A stretch of 64,000 bases of DNA from DATNPH01 sp036703315 (GCA_036703315.1 DATNPH010000120.1:13713-77712), one strand, 5' to 3'. Shown: positions 42,920 to 52,072, counted from the first letter of the stretch. Notes: a model not told the origin generated them from the sequence alone. Made by a program: numbers and translations.

Positions 42920-44782
42920 ATGCGTCTCCCAAGAATTAGCCTCACTGCCCTCCTTACCCTAGTAGCTACTCTGACGATTAGCGATGTCCCCCTAATCGAC
43001 AATCTCAAATTTAAAACCCACACCTATCAGGCGTTGGCTCAAACCCTAGATACTCGTAAAGCGTCAGCAGAGCAACTACTAGACCAAGGTACTAAGCTGT
43101 TTCAAGCGAGTCAATTAGAAGCCGCATTACAGTCTTGGCAACAGGCACTGACTATCTATAGAGAAATTGGCGATCGCGCGGGAGAGGGTCAGGCTCTGCA
43201 CAATCTGGGACGTACTCTCCTTCAATCTGGCAATCTTGCGCCTGCCGAGAAAACCTTAATCGATAGCATTCAGGTTTGGGAATCTCTACGGACACAACTT
43301 GGGGGCAAGAACGCTAACAACGTATCGATTTTTGAAACACAAGCTCAAAGTTATCGCAATTTACAACAAGCTCTCGTCGCCCAGAACAGAAACGATGCGG
43401 CTCTGGAAATTGCCGAACGGGGTAGAGCTAGGGCGTTTGTAGAGTTGTTGGAGTCTCGGTTACCCTCCAACGGAAGAGCGCAACACCTTCCAACCAGACA
43501 AATGGCGATCTCTCCACCCACGATTGAGCAGATTAAACAGATCGCCAAGGAGCATAACGCTACACTCGTTGAATATTCAATTATTTCTGATAATTTTCAA
43601 GTTTCAGGTAAGCAACAAACCCAGGAATCAGACCTGTTCATTTGGGTAATCCAGCCTACTGGTGAAGTTACCTTGCGCCGCGTTGACCTAAAACCTCTGT
43701 GGCAAAAACAAAATACATCGCTCACTGACTTAGTTGCCAATACCCGTAAAGCCATTGGTTTGAGCGGCGATAGCAGCGTTTCTCAAGTTGAGAAGCGCCA
43801 AACCAAAGGTAGCCAGATCCAGATCCTTAAGACTCCCAACCGTCTAGCAGTACCTTCGCAAGAGGTTCGCCAAACTAAGGAGTTACAACAACTCTATCAA
43901 CTGTTGATCCAACCGATCGCGGATCTCCTACCCAAAGACCCAAGCGCCCGTGTTGTCTTCATCCCTCAAGGTTCGCTGTTCTTGGTTCCCTTTGCAGCTC
44001 TCCAAGATGCTTCGGGTAAGTACCTGATCGAACAACATAGCATCCTGACGGCTCCGGCAATTCAGGTACTGGCTTTAACCCGCCAACAACGGCAAAGGTT
44101 AGGGAGTGGGCAATTGGGAGTAGGGAGTGGGGAATTTTTAGTGGTGGGTAATCCTACGATGCCTAGCCTTCCAGCGAAACCGGGAGAACGCCCGCAACAG
44201 TTGGCTAGTCTACCAGGTGCGGAACAGGAAGCAAAAGCGATCGCTGCCCTTTTGAATACTCAAGCCATCACTGGCAATCAAGCTACTAAGGTTGCCATAT
44301 TACAGAAAATGCCGAGAGCGCGGATCATTCATCTGGCAACTAGCGGGATAGTGGATCAGATGCGGGGAATCAGGAGTGCGATCGCACTGGCTCCAGATCC
44401 CTCCGTCTCCGGCACCCCCCCTGACCAAGGGGGAGACAGGGCGGGTAACGGCTTCCTCACGGCTGAAGAAATCTTTGATATGAAGCTAAATGCAGAATTG
44501 GTGGTGCTGAGTGGCTGTGACACTGGGCTAGGCACAATTACAGGAGATGGCGTGATTGGCCTATCGCGATCGTTTATTGCTGCTGGGGTTCCCAGTGTAA
44601 TCGTCTCGTTGGGATATGTATCCGATGAGGCGACGGCTTTGCTAATGACCGAGTTTTATCGCATTCTCTCTTCAACGCCCGATAAAGCCCAAGCGCTGCG
44701 CCAAGCTATGCTGACGACGATGAAAAAGTATCCTAATCCGATAGACTGGGGGGCTTTCACGTTGATTGGAGAAGCGGAGTGA
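42920..44782 (+). CDS. Exported TPR-CHAT protein with a substituted catalytic His
   Basis: About 620 residues from ATG 42920. A hydrophobic N-terminal segment resembles a signal peptide. TPR-like repeats (about 55-150) include EAALQSWQQALTIYREIGDRAGEGQALHNLG. The C-terminal CHAT (caspase HetF-associated) domain spans about 330-620. The Cys of the dyad is present (LSGCDTG, Cys533). The usual HxATHG motif reads HLATSG (His471...Ser475), so the catalytic His of the caspase-like dyad is replaced by Ser. A heptamer array (44102-44136) and a GC-rich palindrome (about 44407-44430) are translated within the domain. Protease activity is doubtful. Confidence 0.85.
   Translation: MRLPRISLTALLTLVATLTISDVPLIDNLKFKTHTYQALAQTLDTRKASAEQLLDQGTKLFQASQLEAALQSWQQALTIYREIGDRAGEGQALHNLGRTLLQSGNLAPAEKTLIDSIQVWESLRTQLGGKNANNVSIFETQAQSYRNLQQALVAQNRNDAALEIAERGRARAFVELLESRLPSNGRAQHLPTRQMAISPPTIEQIKQIAKEHNATLVEYSIISDNFQVSGKQQTQESDLFIWVIQPTGEVTLRRVDLKPLWQKQNTSLTDLVANTRKAIGLSGDSSVSQVEKRQTKGSQIQILKTPNRLAVPSQEVRQTKELQQLYQLLIQPIADLLPKDPSARVVFIPQGSLFLVPFAALQDASGKYLIEQHSILTAPAIQVLALTRQQRQRLGSGQLGVGSGEFLVVGNPTMPSLPAKPGERPQQLASLPGAEQEAKAIAALLNTQAITGNQATKVAILQKMPRARIIHLATSGIVDQMRGIRSAIALAPDPSVSGTPPDQGGDRAGNGFLTAEEIFDMKLNAELVVLSGCDTGLGTITGDGVIGLSRSFIAAGVPSVIVSLGYVSDEATALLMTEFYRILSSTPDKAQALRQAMLTTMKKYPNPIDWGAFTLIGEAE
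44102..44136. repeat. In-frame heptamer array in the CHAT gene
   Basis: Five 7-base units (GGGAGTG, GGCAATT, GGGAGTA, GGGAGTG, GGGAATT), exactly 35 bp like the array inside lpxB. They encode the glycine-rich loop GSGQLGVGSGEF. Confidence 0.8.
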
Positions 44783-44898
44783 GTAATGTCGCGACCTCTC
44801 CCCCAACCCCTGCTTAAAAAAGCGATCGCCCGAAAGGGTGCGGATCAAAGACTCTATCGCCTGCCCTGAATCCTTCTGTAAGCTAAAATTCAAGCAGA

Positions 44899-45666
44899 AT
44901 GGGCATTGTGCAAGTTAGCTTCCGCATGATCGAAACACTCTCTCTTCGACTTTACGAACTCGAACAATTTGCCAACGGACTGGTTGATAACCAACTCTCA
45001 CACCTTAGCTGGGTGAGTATCGGTATTATCTTTTGCGCAGGGTTGCTGACCAGCCTCACGCCCTGTATGCTCTCTATGCTGCCCATCACTATTGGCTACA
45101 TCGGAGGCTATGAAACACAAGGACGCCTCCAAGCGGCGGCTCAGTCAACTTGGTTTTCCTTGGGGTTAGCCACTACATTAGCGGCTTTAGGAATTCTGGC
45201 GGCGTCTGTAGGGCGCATTTATGGTCAAGTTGGAGTTGGTTTGCCAATAATCGTCAGTCTGATTGCAATCATTATGGGACTGAACTTACTGGAAGCCTTG
45301 CCTCTACAGTTGCCCTCGTTTGGTGGTATGGAGTGGATTTCCAAAGACTTACCAAAAGGTGTGCGCTCTTATCTAATTGGCTTGACCTTTGGTGTGGTAG
45401 CTTCCCCTTGCAGTACTCCTGTCTTGGCAACATTACTCACTTGGGTTGCCGCCAAGCAAGACTTGATTTTAGGCGGCGTCTTGCTGCTATCCTACACAGC
45501 AGGTTATGTTGCACCGCTGATTTTGGCGGGTACCTTTACGGCTTCTATTAAAAAGTTACTGGAATTGCGCCAGTGGTCTAGTTGGATTACGCCAGCAAGT
45601 GGTGTTCTTTTGGTGGGCTTTGGCGTGTTTTCCCTGCTCTCTCGGATTCCTGCGGGAATTTTTTAA
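44899..45666 (+). CDS. ccdA: Cytochrome c biogenesis protein CcdA
   Basis: 255 residues with six predicted membrane helices. It carries the two conserved Cys-Pro motifs of the DsbD/CcdA family: LLTSLTPCMLSMLPI and GVVASPCSTPVLATLL. The protein moves reducing power across the thylakoid or plasma membrane to keep apocytochrome c haem-site cysteines reduced. It is 9 bp upstream of ccs1, an operon that makes sense for system II cytochrome c maturation. ATG 44929 (MIETLSLRLYELEQF) is an alternative start. Confidence 0.94.
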   Translation: MGIVQVSFRMIETLSLRLYELEQFANGLVDNQLSHLSWVSIGIIFCAGLLTSLTPCMLSMLPITIGYIGGYETQGRLQAAAQSTWFSLGLATTLAALGILAASVGRIYGQVGVGLPIIVSLIAIIMGLNLLEALPLQLPSFGGMEWISKDLPKGVRSYLIGLTFGVVASPCSTPVLATLLTWVAAKQDLILGGVLLLSYTAGYVAPLILAGTFTASIKKLLELRQWSSWITPASGVLLVGFGVFSLLSRIPAGIF

Positions 45667-45675
45667 TTACATCAA

Positions 45676-47064
45676 ATGAGTGTAGAAAATTCATCAGTTA
45701 ATATCGGGGATTTTTTCCGGCGTCAGCTGTTGCCAGTGTTAGCCGACTTAAGGCTGGCGATCATGCTACTACTAGCGATCGCACTTTTTAGCATCAGCGG
45801 GACGGTAATCGAGCAGGGTCAGTCCTTCGCGTTTTATCAAGCCAATTATCCAGAAAACCCAGCCCTGTTTGGTTTCCTTACCTGGAAAGTACTTTTGGCG
45901 TTAGGACTAGATCACGTATATCGTACTTGGTGGTTTTTGTCAATACTCATTCTATTTGGCAGTAGTCTGACCGCTTGTACCTTTACCCGTCAGTTTCCCG
46001 CCCTCAAAGCCGCCCGCAACTGGAAATTCTACAAGGAACCCCGGCAGTTTGAGAAACTCGCCCTTAGTGCAGAACTCGAAACAGGTTCCCTAACCTCTCT
46101 TTCCCAACTGCTAGAAAAGCGCCGCTATAAGGTCTTTCAAGAAGGTGAGTCTCTCTACGCTCGTAAAGGAATTATTGGACGTATTGGCCCCATCATTGTC
46201 CATGCCAGTATGCTGATTATCTTAGCGGGGGCGATTTGGGGGGCGCTGACGGGATTTATTGCTCAGGAAATGGTTCCCAGTGGCAATACATTCCAAGTAA
46301 AAAATATCGTAGATGCTGGCCCCTTAGCCGCACCACAAATTCCTAAAGATTGGTCAGTACGCGTAAATCGCTTCTGGATTGACTACACAGCAACGGGTGG
46401 AATTGACCAGTTTTACTCCGATTTGTCTGTTCTAGATAATCAAGGGAAGGAAGTTGATAAGCAGAAAATTTATGTTAATAAGCCATTACGCTATCGGGGA
46501 GTGACACTTTACCAAACGGATTGGGGAATAGCTGCCGTTCAAGTGCGATTGAACAAAAGCCCGATTTTCCAGATACCAATGGCGCAACTTGATACTGGTG
46601 GAAAGGGACGCATTTGGGGAACCTGGATTCCTACCAAACCAGATTTGAGTGAAGGGGTTTCACTGCTGGCAAGAGATTTGCAGGGAACACTGCTGGTGTA
46701 CGATGCGGCTGGCAAGCTGACTTCTACGGTTCGTTCGGGTATGGCAACTGAGGTGAATGGCGTCACTATGAGAATAGTCGATGTCATCGGAAGTACTGGC
46801 TTACAAATCAAAGCTGATCCAGGCATTCCTTTTGTTTACACTGGCTTTGGCTTGTTGATGCTGGGTGTGGTTATGAGCTATGTCTCTCACTCTCAGATTT
46901 GGGCCTTACAAAAGGGAGATAGGTTTTATGTAGGTGGCAGAACTAACCGCGCACAAGTTGCCTTTGAGCGAGAAGTTATCGAGATTTTGGATCAGTTGAG
47001 TAATCAGATACCAGTGGCAGAGGATTCAGCTGTGGTGACAGAATCTCTTGCCAGTCAAACTTAG
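45676..47064 (+). CDS. ccs1: Cytochrome c biogenesis protein Ccs1 (ResB)
   Basis: 462 residues. ResB-family membrane protein of system II cytochrome c assembly. It has N-terminal helices LRLAIMLLLAIALFSISGTVIEQGQ and WWFLSILILFGSSLTACTFTRQ, a third near HASMLIILAGAIWGAL, a large lumenal domain (VNKPLRYRGVTLYQTDWG) and a last helix FVYTGFGLLMLGVVMSYVSH with the conserved His. It acts with CcsA (not in the window) as the haem ligation complex. It is translated right after ccdA. Confidence 0.95.
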   Translation: MSVENSSVNIGDFFRRQLLPVLADLRLAIMLLLAIALFSISGTVIEQGQSFAFYQANYPENPALFGFLTWKVLLALGLDHVYRTWWFLSILILFGSSLTACTFTRQFPALKAARNWKFYKEPRQFEKLALSAELETGSLTSLSQLLEKRRYKVFQEGESLYARKGIIGRIGPIIVHASMLIILAGAIWGALTGFIAQEMVPSGNTFQVKNIVDAGPLAAPQIPKDWSVRVNRFWIDYTATGGIDQFYSDLSVLDNQGKEVDKQKIYVNKPLRYRGVTLYQTDWGIAAVQVRLNKSPIFQIPMAQLDTGGKGRIWGTWIPTKPDLSEGVSLLARDLQGTLLVYDAAGKLTSTVRSGMATEVNGVTMRIVDVIGSTGLQIKADPGIPFVYTGFGLLMLGVVMSYVSHSQIWALQKGDRFYVGGRTNRAQVAFEREVIEILDQLSNQIPVAEDSAVVTESLASQT

Positions 47065-47087
47065 ACGGTTACACTTTGCACCCACCA

Positions 47088-47139
47088 AGGGTTTTAAGCC
47101 TTGGCTAAGATGTTGTAGGGGTGCAAGGCTTAAAACCCT
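47088..47139. repeat. 16-bp perfect inverted repeat after ccs1
   Basis: Arms AGGGTTTTAAGCCTTG (47088-47103) and CAAGGCTTAAAACCCT (47124-47139) with a 20-base loop. A second pair TTGCACCC / GGGTGCAA (47076-47083, 47119-47126) overlaps it, so two alternative folds are possible. Probably a terminator or a small palindromic element. Confidence 0.6.
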
Positions 47140-47356
47140 ACCATGTGTGTGGTACACAAACATGTGCAGGTGTTGTTGAGCATCCAAGATTCCTCAGTTA
47201 ATGCGAAAAAGCCACCCGCGATACTTAAGCTATACTGAGCGACAGTACGTTCCTTGATGGCAAATCGCTAATAAACCTTTATTGTGCTGGCCTCGTCATC
47301 CCAAAAAATTGACCGCGCCTAATCCGGATAATCGAACGGAGCGACTTTCTCATTAA

Positions 47357-48715
47357 ATGGAAACCCTAAACTTGCTTCGCTCTGGACAGTTAGCGGGGAG
47401 CAAACGACTCAATCTTGCCTGCGGACTGACTCAATTTCCATCAGAGATTTTTGCTCTGGCAGATTCCTTAGAAATCTTGGATCTATCGAATAACCATTTA
47501 AGTGCCTTACCCGATGAGTTTGAACGGTTGAAGCACCTCAAAATTGTTTTCTTTACCAACAATGATTTTGAGGAAATTCCCTCCGTGATCAGGCACTGCC
47601 TTGGCCTCAAGATGGTGAGTTTTAAATCCAACCAGATTGCGAGTATTGGCGAGCATGCCCTACCGCCTAAGCTCCGTTGGCTGATTCTCACCAGTAATAA
47701 AATTGAGAAGCTACCCGCTTCCCTTGGCAGCTTGAGCCATTTGCAAAAGCTGATGCTGGCTGGCAATCGGCTCCAGTCGCTCCCAGAGGAGATGGCTTCG
47801 TGCAAGAATTTGGAACTCATACGGCTTTCGGCGAATCACCTCCAGGCGCTGCCCCCCTGGTTGTTCACCCTTCCTCGCCTGTCTTGGCTGGCTTATGCTG
47901 GCAACCCCTTGTGTAGTGTAGACGCTACGGCCAAGCCAGCGCTACCAGACATTGATTGGGCTGATCTAACACTGGGGGAAACCCTTGGACAAGGTGCTTC
48001 CGGGGTGATTTATAAGGGGCTTTGGACGACCAAGCTTGCCCAAAAAGAGGTAGCGATCAAAATATTCAAGGGTGAGGTTACCAGTGATGGGTTGCCTGCT
48101 GATGAAATGGCTGCTTGTCTTGCGGCTGGGTGCCATGACAATCTTGTTAACGTGCTAGGCAAGCTCAGCAACGGACCCCAGGAGAAACAAGGGCTTGTGT
48201 TTTCGTTCATCCCCCCCGATTACAAAAGCTTAGGGCAGCCGCCAGACTTTGACACCTGCACAAGAGATACCTACAGTGCAAACGCTTCGTTCTCTTTGCC
48301 TGTCATTTTAGGCGTGACGATTGGCATTGCCTCTGCTGCCGCACACCTTCATGCTAAAGGCATCATGCATGGTGATCTCTATGCTCACAATATTCTGGTC
48401 AATGAAACGGGCGATAGTTTGTTGGGAGACTTTGGAGCCGCCTCTTTTTATGACCCGAGTGATTTGGTGATGGGGCAAGCGCTAGAACGGTTAGAGGTGA
48501 GGGCTTTTGGGTGTTTACTTGAGGATATGTTAGACCGTTGCACGCTCCAGGAGGAGTCTGAGCACTATAAAGCGGTGGAGAGTCTTCGTTGCTTACAGCA
48601 AGACTGTCTAAAGCAAGATTTATCACGGCGTCCTCAGTTTACAGAAATCGGCGAGCGTTTGACTAACGTTTTTCAACAGGTTTATGGCACAGCCGAACAA
48701 TTTTACACTGACTAA
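47357..48715 (+). CDS. Leucine-rich-repeat protein kinase
   Basis: 452 residues. About seven leucine-rich repeats (about 15-185; LEILDLSNNHLSALPDEFERLKHLK, LQKLMLAGNRLQSLPEEM) are followed by a eukaryotic-type kinase domain (about 205-445). The kinase has glycine loop GQGASGVIYKG, VAIK lysine, catalytic loop HGDLYAHNIL (HGD instead of HRD, Asp and Asn kept) and DFG (LLGDFGAASF). Catalysis is plausible. Soluble, no signal. LRR-kinase fusions of this type are scattered in bacteria and eukaryotes, suggesting transfer. The target is unknown. Confidence 0.9.
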   Translation: METLNLLRSGQLAGSKRLNLACGLTQFPSEIFALADSLEILDLSNNHLSALPDEFERLKHLKIVFFTNNDFEEIPSVIRHCLGLKMVSFKSNQIASIGEHALPPKLRWLILTSNKIEKLPASLGSLSHLQKLMLAGNRLQSLPEEMASCKNLELIRLSANHLQALPPWLFTLPRLSWLAYAGNPLCSVDATAKPALPDIDWADLTLGETLGQGASGVIYKGLWTTKLAQKEVAIKIFKGEVTSDGLPADEMAACLAAGCHDNLVNVLGKLSNGPQEKQGLVFSFIPPDYKSLGQPPDFDTCTRDTYSANASFSLPVILGVTIGIASAAAHLHAKGIMHGDLYAHNILVNETGDSLLGDFGAASFYDPSDLVMGQALERLEVRAFGCLLEDMLDRCTLQEESEHYKAVESLRCLQQDCLKQDLSRRPQFTEIGERLTNVFQQVYGTAEQFYTD

Positions 48716-49046
48716 TTAAATGACGCCGATGACAAGTTAGTGTTATCGAATAGAGCTTATCCGGAGAAGGGCTTCTAAAGCGCTGGCTTGAAATACCGAT
48801 AATCGAAGAGAGCCGAAGCTTGAGGGTGAGCGCTAGGGATGTCGGGAAGTGGCAGTTTTGCGACATGCCCCACCTCCCAAAAAACAATCGACGAAAGAGC
48901 CAGCAGTCAAAGAGTCAAATTGATATAGCAAGCTATAATGCTGACCCTATTAGAAAGCGATCGCGCCTATCCATCTTCTCGCGTTATCCGGATTTGGAGA
49001 GCAAACTTAGGTTGAAGTAGATAGTAGTTGACTTAAAGACAGCCCT
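48716..49046. other. Intergenic region after the LRR-kinase gene
   Basis: 331 bp. Short open frames exist on both strands but none has a ribosome-binding site or family resemblance. One HIP1-like site is near 48958. No clear hairpin. Confidence 0.4.
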
Positions 49047-49619
49047 ATGCAATTACTGAAGCTCGCTATTTCCCTAACCGCTTCAGCCATCTTTCTTGTA
49101 GGCTGTACCTCTCAACCCCCACAAACTCTCTCCTCGCCTACTACATCGGAAAATCCTCAAACCACAGACAGCACTATCCTCGACGCAGCTGTCAAGGAAC
49201 TGCAAGTCTTGAAAGCAAAGATTGAAAGTGGCATTGACGATAGAGCCTATTCAGTCATCATTACCAACACATTGCCAATCGTCCAAAAGGCTAAGGGCGA
49301 AGCTAAGGCAGTAGCTGCCGCGAAGTCTGCCTTACAAGGGCACCAATTAGCTCTAAAGTTGTGGCAGTGCGATCGCATTTACGGCTACGAGGAACTGCAC
49401 CAATGCCAAGATAAAGCTCTTGCAGAGATATTTGCCAAATATCCAGATATCAAAGCACAGGCAAAAGTAGCGGTTAAAGGGGAAGCTGTTGCCACCGCTA
49501 GCACGGGTTTGGATAAAGAAGCAATACTCAAGGCAATCTGGAAAAAGACAAGCGCTGATACTGAAATGGCGCGTCAGTTGGGAGCACAGCAGCAAGGGAG
49601 CAAGGGAGCAACCCCATAG
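49047..49619 (+). CDS. Putative lipoprotein of unknown function
   Basis: 190 residues. A lipoprotein signal peptide (LAISLTASAIFLVGCTSQ, Cys near residue 20) is followed by a Ser/Thr/Pro-rich linker. A helical domain (about 45-145) has two Cys residues in LWQCDRIYGYEELHQCQDKA that could form a disulfide, and a basic C-terminal tail. The last codons contain an 8-base repeat (GCAAGGGA twice). I do not recognise a family; helix content and length resemble small periplasmic cyanobacterial proteins. Confidence 0.75.
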   Translation: MQLLKLAISLTASAIFLVGCTSQPPQTLSSPTTSENPQTTDSTILDAAVKELQVLKAKIESGIDDRAYSVIITNTLPIVQKAKGEAKAVAAAKSALQGHQLALKLWQCDRIYGYEELHQCQDKALAEIFAKYPDIKAQAKVAVKGEAVATASTGLDKEAILKAIWKKTSADTEMARQLGAQQQGSKGATP

Positions 49620-49696
49620 GATGATGTTGTGGAAATGTCCACAATCGGTCTTTAGATTGAGGAGAGGCTCTGGGTTGTGGGTGATTATTAGTGATT

Positions 49697-50506
49697 ATGC
49701 AATCTCATGAACGCAATCAAGACGTACTCGATCCTCAAACTCGTGCCTTCTACTGTCAAGTACTCGATATCATAAGCAAATCTCAAATACCATTGCTCGT
49801 CGGTGGTGGATATGCTTTCGAGCGCTATACGAGAATTGGACGCCCTACCAAGGATTTAGACCTTTTTGTTCGCCCCAAGGATTGTCCGGGCATCCTAGAG
49901 GTACTTTCTGACCATGGCTACCGCACTGAACTAACTATTCCTCATTGGTTGGGAAAAGCCTTTGAGGGTGAGGACTTTGTCGATATTATCTTCAACTCTG
50001 CCAATGGTGTGAGTGAGGTTGATGATCGCTGGTTTGAACATGCTGTTGAGGAGCAAGTTCTGGGTATGTCGGTTCAGCTATGTCCTGTAGAGGAAATGAT
50101 CTGGTCAAAGGCGTTTGTGCAGGCTCGCGATCGCTTTGATGGTCCAGACGTAGCGCACTTGATACGTGCCTGTAGTGAACAGATGGACTGGGAACACCTA
50201 CTCTATCGCTTTGGTTCTCACTGGCGAGTGTTTTTCAGCCATCTGATTCTGTTTGGCTTTATCTACCCTAGCGAGCGATCGCGGATTCCAAACTGGCTCA
50301 TGGATGAGCTGTTCCAGCGTCTACAGCAAGAGGTAAACAGCACTCCTGAGGCAGAAAAACTCTGTCAAGGTACGCTTCTATCGCCGTTGCAGTACCAGAT
50401 TGATGTGGAGCAGTGGGGGTATCAGGATGCACGGCTTAACCCTAAGGGTGGTATGACGGCAGCAGAAATCTCTCAGTGGACAGAGCACCTTAAAGAACAA
50501 CTCTAA
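49697..50506 (+). CDS. Nucleotidyltransferase-fold protein
   Basis: About 269 residues from ATG 49697; GTG 49691 would add two residues. The N-terminal domain shows the minimal nucleotidyltransferase pattern: LLVGGGYAFERYTRIGRPTKDLDLFVRP, where GG and D-x-D (DLDLF) are the usual nucleotide and metal sites. A second acidic position follows in VDIIFNSANG. The C-terminal half is helical. Similar proteins of the DUF6036/AbiEii-like class occur as stand-alone genes, and some act in toxin-antitoxin systems. No obvious HEPN or antitoxin partner is adjacent, so the role is unknown. Confidence 0.8.
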   Translation: MQSHERNQDVLDPQTRAFYCQVLDIISKSQIPLLVGGGYAFERYTRIGRPTKDLDLFVRPKDCPGILEVLSDHGYRTELTIPHWLGKAFEGEDFVDIIFNSANGVSEVDDRWFEHAVEEQVLGMSVQLCPVEEMIWSKAFVQARDRFDGPDVAHLIRACSEQMDWEHLLYRFGSHWRVFFSHLILFGFIYPSERSRIPNWLMDELFQRLQQEVNSTPEAEKLCQGTLLSPLQYQIDVEQWGYQDARLNPKGGMTAAEISQWTEHLKEQL

Positions 50507-50516
50507 AACAGGTGAT

Positions 50517-50642
50517 TAGTGCCGCTTTTTGAAGTCAAAAGTCAAAAGTCAAAAATCAAAAGTTAAAAGTTAAAAGTTGTTTGAGCATGACGTTTTCAAC
50601 CGCTTGTAAGCTGGTCACTTACTTCTATAAGCATGGACTAAT
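50517..50642. repeat. Dispersed element, copy A
   Basis: Starts TTAGTGCCGCT, carries a heptamer array of (G)TCAAAA / GTTAAAA units (about 50533-50578), then CGCTTGTAAGCTGGTCACTT and ends near GGACTAATC. Copy B at 59530-59609 shares the left end, the heptamer and the CGCTTGTAAGCTGG core, so this is a family. The middle differs in length only by the heptamer array. Confidence 0.7.
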
Positions 50643-50785
50643 CTCATAGGGGAAACTAGAGATTTCATGGATATCACCTCCTATTCATCTCACGGATAAA
50701 ACAACATTTTAACTAAGAAACGGTAAGGAGCGATCGCTTAGTGTTAAGGCTGAGATATCGGCTTCAAAAACAGCCAGTACATAGC

Positions 50786-51052
50786 TTAACTGGCTATAGA
50801 TTTAGCTAAATCTTGATTGGGTAAAGAGAATTCTTGCATTGCCTTATCGCTGGGAATCAAAGTCCATTTTGCCTGAAGTAGTTTCTGATAAGTTGCCCAT
50901 CCTTTAGAACCTCTGGGTATTCTATAGTCTGGAACCGCATATTCTGGGTAACCCGTGTAGGGTCGCCAAGGTTGATTGGAGCTTGTTCGCAAGTGTAGTA
51001 TTTTATCTCCGTCAGAACCGAAAGTAGCTAGCCAACACATTTGTCCACGCAT
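50786..51052 (-). CDS. Small hypothetical protein
   Basis: 88 residues, MRGQMCWLATFGSDGDKILHL..., PWRPYTGYPEYAVPDYRIPRGSKGWATYQKLLQAKWTLIPSD. Rich in Trp, Tyr and Pro, with globular composition and no signal peptide. I do not recognise the family, but it does not look like a shadow frame: nothing is coded opposite and the composition is protein-like. AATTCAAGGAAA precedes the start. Confidence 0.65.
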   Translation of the reverse strand: MRGQMCWLATFGSDGDKILHLRTSSNQPWRPYTGYPEYAVPDYRIPRGSKGWATYQKLLQAKWTLIPSDKAMQEFSLPNQDLAKSIAS

Positions 51053-51624
51053 GCTTAATTTCCTTGAATTGAATAATGAAAGGTAGCTTTAGCTGAACAC
51101 ATTTCTTATAGACTTTCTCCTGATTAAATAGTAATGGCTCTCAGGAAAGTCTACTTATTCTATAAATAAGGAGAAATTTAGGTAAATTTCTCCTCGGTTT
51201 ACTATTATGTCCAAGCTATGTACCTAGGAAAATAATCTAATCTAAAATCCGTGGAATCTGTATACCCAAATACCTAAAAATTAAATCTAATTTAGACTGT
51301 TAAATAGTTTAAGTTGCTTAACAAAGTCCGATACAGTACTCTGAGTTCTAGAAGTAGGCTTTCAGCTAAGGTACAGTTGCCTGTTATAGATAAACGTTAA
51401 TGATTTTGTCAGTGTCGAAGATGAGAATTACCAACACAAGGTTTAGGAATCTAAACATTAGTAACTTGTAAAGGTGAAGTGACTGGCTTTCTCGGCTTAT
51501 TTATAGAGAGCGATCGCATGCGTGGACGTGAAAGCATATTGTTAGTGCGGCTAGATAGAAATAACTTATCAGTTACCAAGAAACTTATCAGTCAGTAAGG
51601 GGAGCATGACAAGAGAGTTTTTCT
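51053..51624. other. Intergenic region with two hairpins
   Basis: 572 bp. It contains a perfect 12-bp inverted repeat AGGAGAAATTTA / TAAATTTCTCCT with a two-base centre (51169-51194), and just before it an imperfect stem AGACTTTCTCCTG / CAGGAAAGTCT (about 51112-51152). They may be mobile palindromes or regulatory. No gene is recognised. Confidence 0.5.
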
Positions 51625-51897
51625 TCAACTGGTAGAGAACTTTATCCTTTGTTGTGACTTTTTGGGGATAGCTTCAATACATTTCAACCCGATTTTTTCT
51701 AGGAATGGGAGAACACAAACGAGGTATTGTTTTTTATATTTTGTGTGATCAAAGGTAATAGCATTCCACAATTGTTCTAGCTCAGGCAAGGTTGAGCATT
51801 TTTGTAAGTGGTAGGCAACGGCATTTTTCCACTGTTCCATCTGGCGGTAGCTGATGAATTGTCCTTCTTTGTCTGTGCGATGGACAAATATAGCAAA
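51625..51897 (-). pseudogene. 5'-truncated paralogue of the unknown gene at 36520
   Basis: The minus strand from 51897 reads AIFVHRTDKEGQFISYRQ, then MEQWKNAVAYHLQKCSTLPELEQLWNAITFDHTKY and VCVLPFLEKIGLK. It matches residues about 45-130 of the protein at 36520-36954. The N-terminal helix-turn-helix-like part is missing: homology stops at a GGCAGAG heptamer array (51899-51929). The C-terminus (EAIPKKSQQRIKFSTS) may be the native one that the other copy has lost. Confidence 0.75.
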
Positions 51898-51898
51898 A

Positions 51899-51929
51899 GG
51901 CAGAAGGCAGAGGGCAGAGGGCAGAGGGC
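51899..51929. repeat. Heptamer array GGCAGAG at the truncation point
   Basis: One GGCAGAA and three GGCAGAG units plus a partial unit, exactly at the 5' break of the truncated gene. The common cyanobacterial STRR type. Confidence 0.8.
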
Positions 51930-52072
51930 TTTTATGTTTATTACTGATACGTGGTCATTTCAGCATCCAACTTCCTTAGTCAAAGGAAGCAAGAGCAGTT
52001 TGGCTCCCTCCCCGTTGCGGCTACTGTGTATACACATTTCCTGATCAACCTCAAAATGCTGCGTTTCGCCCC

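Noticed and set aside
47076..47139. Interleaved inverted repeats as a pseudoknot riboswitch
   Set aside because: The two pairings share bases (47124-47126) and lie downstream of ccs1, so a terminator or alternative hairpin is more likely.
48820..49020. Open frame of 66 codons after the LRR-kinase gene
   Set aside because: Biased composition, no start signal, no recognisable domain.
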